Below are positions 32,158 to 33,155 of a DNA stretch of 33,155 nt, piece by piece. The notes beneath the pieces were generated by a model that did not search any database, was not told where the DNA came from, and was given only the letters and a program-made list of their open reading frames with translations. Source of the DNA: Thermus albus (lineage in GTDB: Bacteria; Deinococcota; Deinococci; Deinococcales; Thermaceae). Position numbers and translations under genes: made by a program. Within the stretch, counting starts at the first letter, position 1, and every line of letters starts with the position of its first letter. The DNA lies in NCBI RefSeq assembly GCF_022760855.1, contig NZ_JAKTNR010000014.1, positions 1 through 33,155 of the forward strand. Direction: 5' to 3'.

Positions 32158-32778
32158 TTACTTGGCCACCTTCTTGGTCCCGCGCACCAGCACCAAGCCC
32201 CCGTTGGGACCAGGCACCGCACCCTTGACCAAGAGGAGGTTTTCCTCGGGGATCACGTCCACCACCTCGAGGTTCATCACCGTGACCCGCTCAGCCCCAT
32301 AGCGCCCGGCCATTTTCTTTCCCTTGTAGACCCGGCCCGGGGTCTTGCGGTTCCCGATGGACCCAGGGTGGCGGTGGATCTTGTGGGCGCCGTGGGAATC
32401 GGGGCCGCCGGCGAAGTTCCAGCGCTTCATTACCCCCGCCGTGCCCCGGCCCTTGGTGGTGCCGGTCACGTCCACCCGCTCCCCCGCTTGGAAGATCTCC
32501 ACGGTCACCACATCCCCTTCGGGATTGAAGTCGCGGATTTCCTTTAGGATACGCACCGGACCCACCCCAGCCCGGGCGAAATGCCCCTTCATGGGCCGGT
32601 TCACCCGCTTAGGGTTCTGGGGCAGGAAGCCCAGCTGGACCGCCGTATACCCATCCTTTTCCGGCGTCCGGCGCTGGACCACCGGGCAAGGCCCCGCCAG
32701 GATCACGGTGACGGGAATGGCCCGGTCCTCCCGGTAAATCCGGGTCATGCCCACCTTTAGGCCCAGGATGCCCTTCAT
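32158..32778 (-). CDS. rplC: 50S ribosomal protein L3
   Basis: L3 is an early assembly protein whose loop approaches the peptidyl-transferase centre. The 206-residue product starts [20 protein letters not shown] and contains [60 protein letters not shown] and [17 protein letters not shown] at the end. It overlaps the rpsJ stop by four bases (ATGA). Confidence 0.98.
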   Translation of the reverse strand: MKGILGLKVGMTRIYREDRAIPVTVILAGPCPVVQRRTPEKDGYTAVQLGFLPQNPKRVNRPMKGHFARAGVGPVRILKEIRDFNPEGDVVTVEIFQAGERVDVTGTTKGRGTAGVMKRWNFAGGPDSHGAHKIHRHPGSIGNRKTPGRVYKGKKMAGRYGAERVTVMNLEVVDVIPEENLLLVKGAVPGPNGGLVLVRGTKKVAK

Positions 32779-33092
32779 TTGCCACCCCCCACGGTTTTGA
32801 TCTCGATCTCCACCCCGGTGGGCAGGTCCAGGGACATAAGGCTCTCAATGGTCTTGCGGTTGGGGTTCAGGATGTCCACCAGGCGGTGGTGGGTGCGCAG
32901 CTCAAAGTGTTCCCGGGAGTCCTTGTGCTTGAAAGGACCCCGGATCACGGTGAAGCGCCTAACCCGGGTAGGCAGGGGCACGGGACCCGAGACCTGAGCC
33001 CCGGAGCGCCGGGCCGCTTCCACGATCTTCTGGGCCGAGGCGTCCAGGGTCTTGTGGTCAAAGCCCCGTAGCTTGATGCGGATCTTGGGCAT
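32775..33092 (-). CDS. rpsJ: 30S ribosomal protein S10
   Basis: S10 is in the 30S head and also serves as NusE in antitermination. The 105-residue product starts [20 protein letters not shown] and contains [40 protein letters not shown] and [18 protein letters not shown]. It follows the tuf stop by eight bases, as in a fused str-S10 arrangement, so no promoter of its own is visible in the gap. Confidence 0.98.
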   Translation of the reverse strand: MPKIRIKLRGFDHKTLDASAQKIVEAARRSGAQVSGPVPLPTRVRRFTVIRGPFKHKDSREHFELRTHHRLVDILNPNRKTIESLMSLDLPTGVEIEIKTVGGGK

Positions 33093-33100
33093 GCCTCACC

Positions 33101-33155
33101 TCACTCCAGGATCTTGGTGACCACGCCGGCGCCCACGGTCCGCCCACCCTCACGA
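33101..33155 (-). CDS. tuf: Elongation factor Tu, last 17 codons only (rest outside the window)
   Basis: The minus strand at the window end reads REGGRTVGAGVVTKILE and then TGA, the invariant C-terminus of bacterial EF-Tu. EF-Tu brings aminoacyl-tRNA to the ribosome. Its position right before rpsJ shows that the str operon (rpsL-rpsG-fusA-tuf) probably continues upstream. Only the tail is seen, so nothing can be said about the rest of the gene. Confidence 0.92.
   Translation of the reverse strand, partial: REGGRTVGAGVVTKILE

Overview
The window is chromosomal DNA of very high G+C content with long, tightly packed and often overlapping genes. The protein sequences point to the genus Thermus: an RpoA starting [16 protein letters not shown], a 110-residue zinc-ribbon L24, a GdhA/GdhB pair, a 211-residue Rex, the futalosine-pathway enzyme MqnD and a bacillithiol gene. 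I recognise these families from memory and ran no search, so the species is not fixed. No stretch longer than about 90 bases lacks a gene, and I see no rRNA, tRNA or CRISPR array.

Bases 1-945 hold the 3' part of an IS200/IS605-type tnpB, followed by nested hairpins that may be its right end and guide-RNA region. It converges on bshC. From 948 to 11990 every gene lies on the minus strand. In transcription order these are gdhA, gdhB, a GNAT acetyltransferase, a D-2-hydroxyacid dehydrogenase, a small beta-grasp protein, a deoxyhypusine-synthase-like enzyme, a 944-residue methyltransferase/TPR/DUF2325-like fusion, mqnD, a Crp/Fnr regulator and bshC. A clear TATAAT box precedes gdhA, and hairpins near 7816-7832 and 6693-6722 may split the run. 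Themes are glutamate metabolism, menaquinone, thiol redox and possibly polyamines.

Bases 12081-16288, also minus, form a second overlapping cluster: a secreted TPR protein, a membrane-anchored double-SPOR protein, the NADH sensor Rex, a small lipoprotein and a long-chain polyprenyl diphosphate synthase. Rex and the prenyl synthase together suggest coupling of the envelope and quinone pool to redox state. Bases 16359-18253 hold an HNH endonuclease with a probably leaderless start (+), an EamA transporter (-) and a LapA-like coiled-coil membrane protein (+), with compact divergent promoters. A pair of hairpins at 18254-18307 then separates this block from the ribosomal genes.

From 18315 to the end the minus strand carries an unbroken fused S10-spc-alpha ribosomal cluster, in transcription order tuf (3' end only), rpsJ, rplC, rplD, rplW, rplB, rpsS, rplV, rpsC, rplP, rpmC, rpsQ, rplN, rplX, rplE, rpsZ, rpsH, rplF, rplR, rpsE, rpmD, rplO, secY, adk, map, infA, rpmJ, rpsM, rpsK, rpsD, rpoA, rplQ. 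Many stops and starts overlap by 1 or 4 bases. A perfect 10-bp hairpin lies between rpsD and rpoA. The ribosomal part is canonical; the less ordinary material is in the first 18 kb, chiefly the methyltransferase/TPR/DUF2325 fusion and the deoxyhypusine-synthase-like/beta-grasp neighbourhood.
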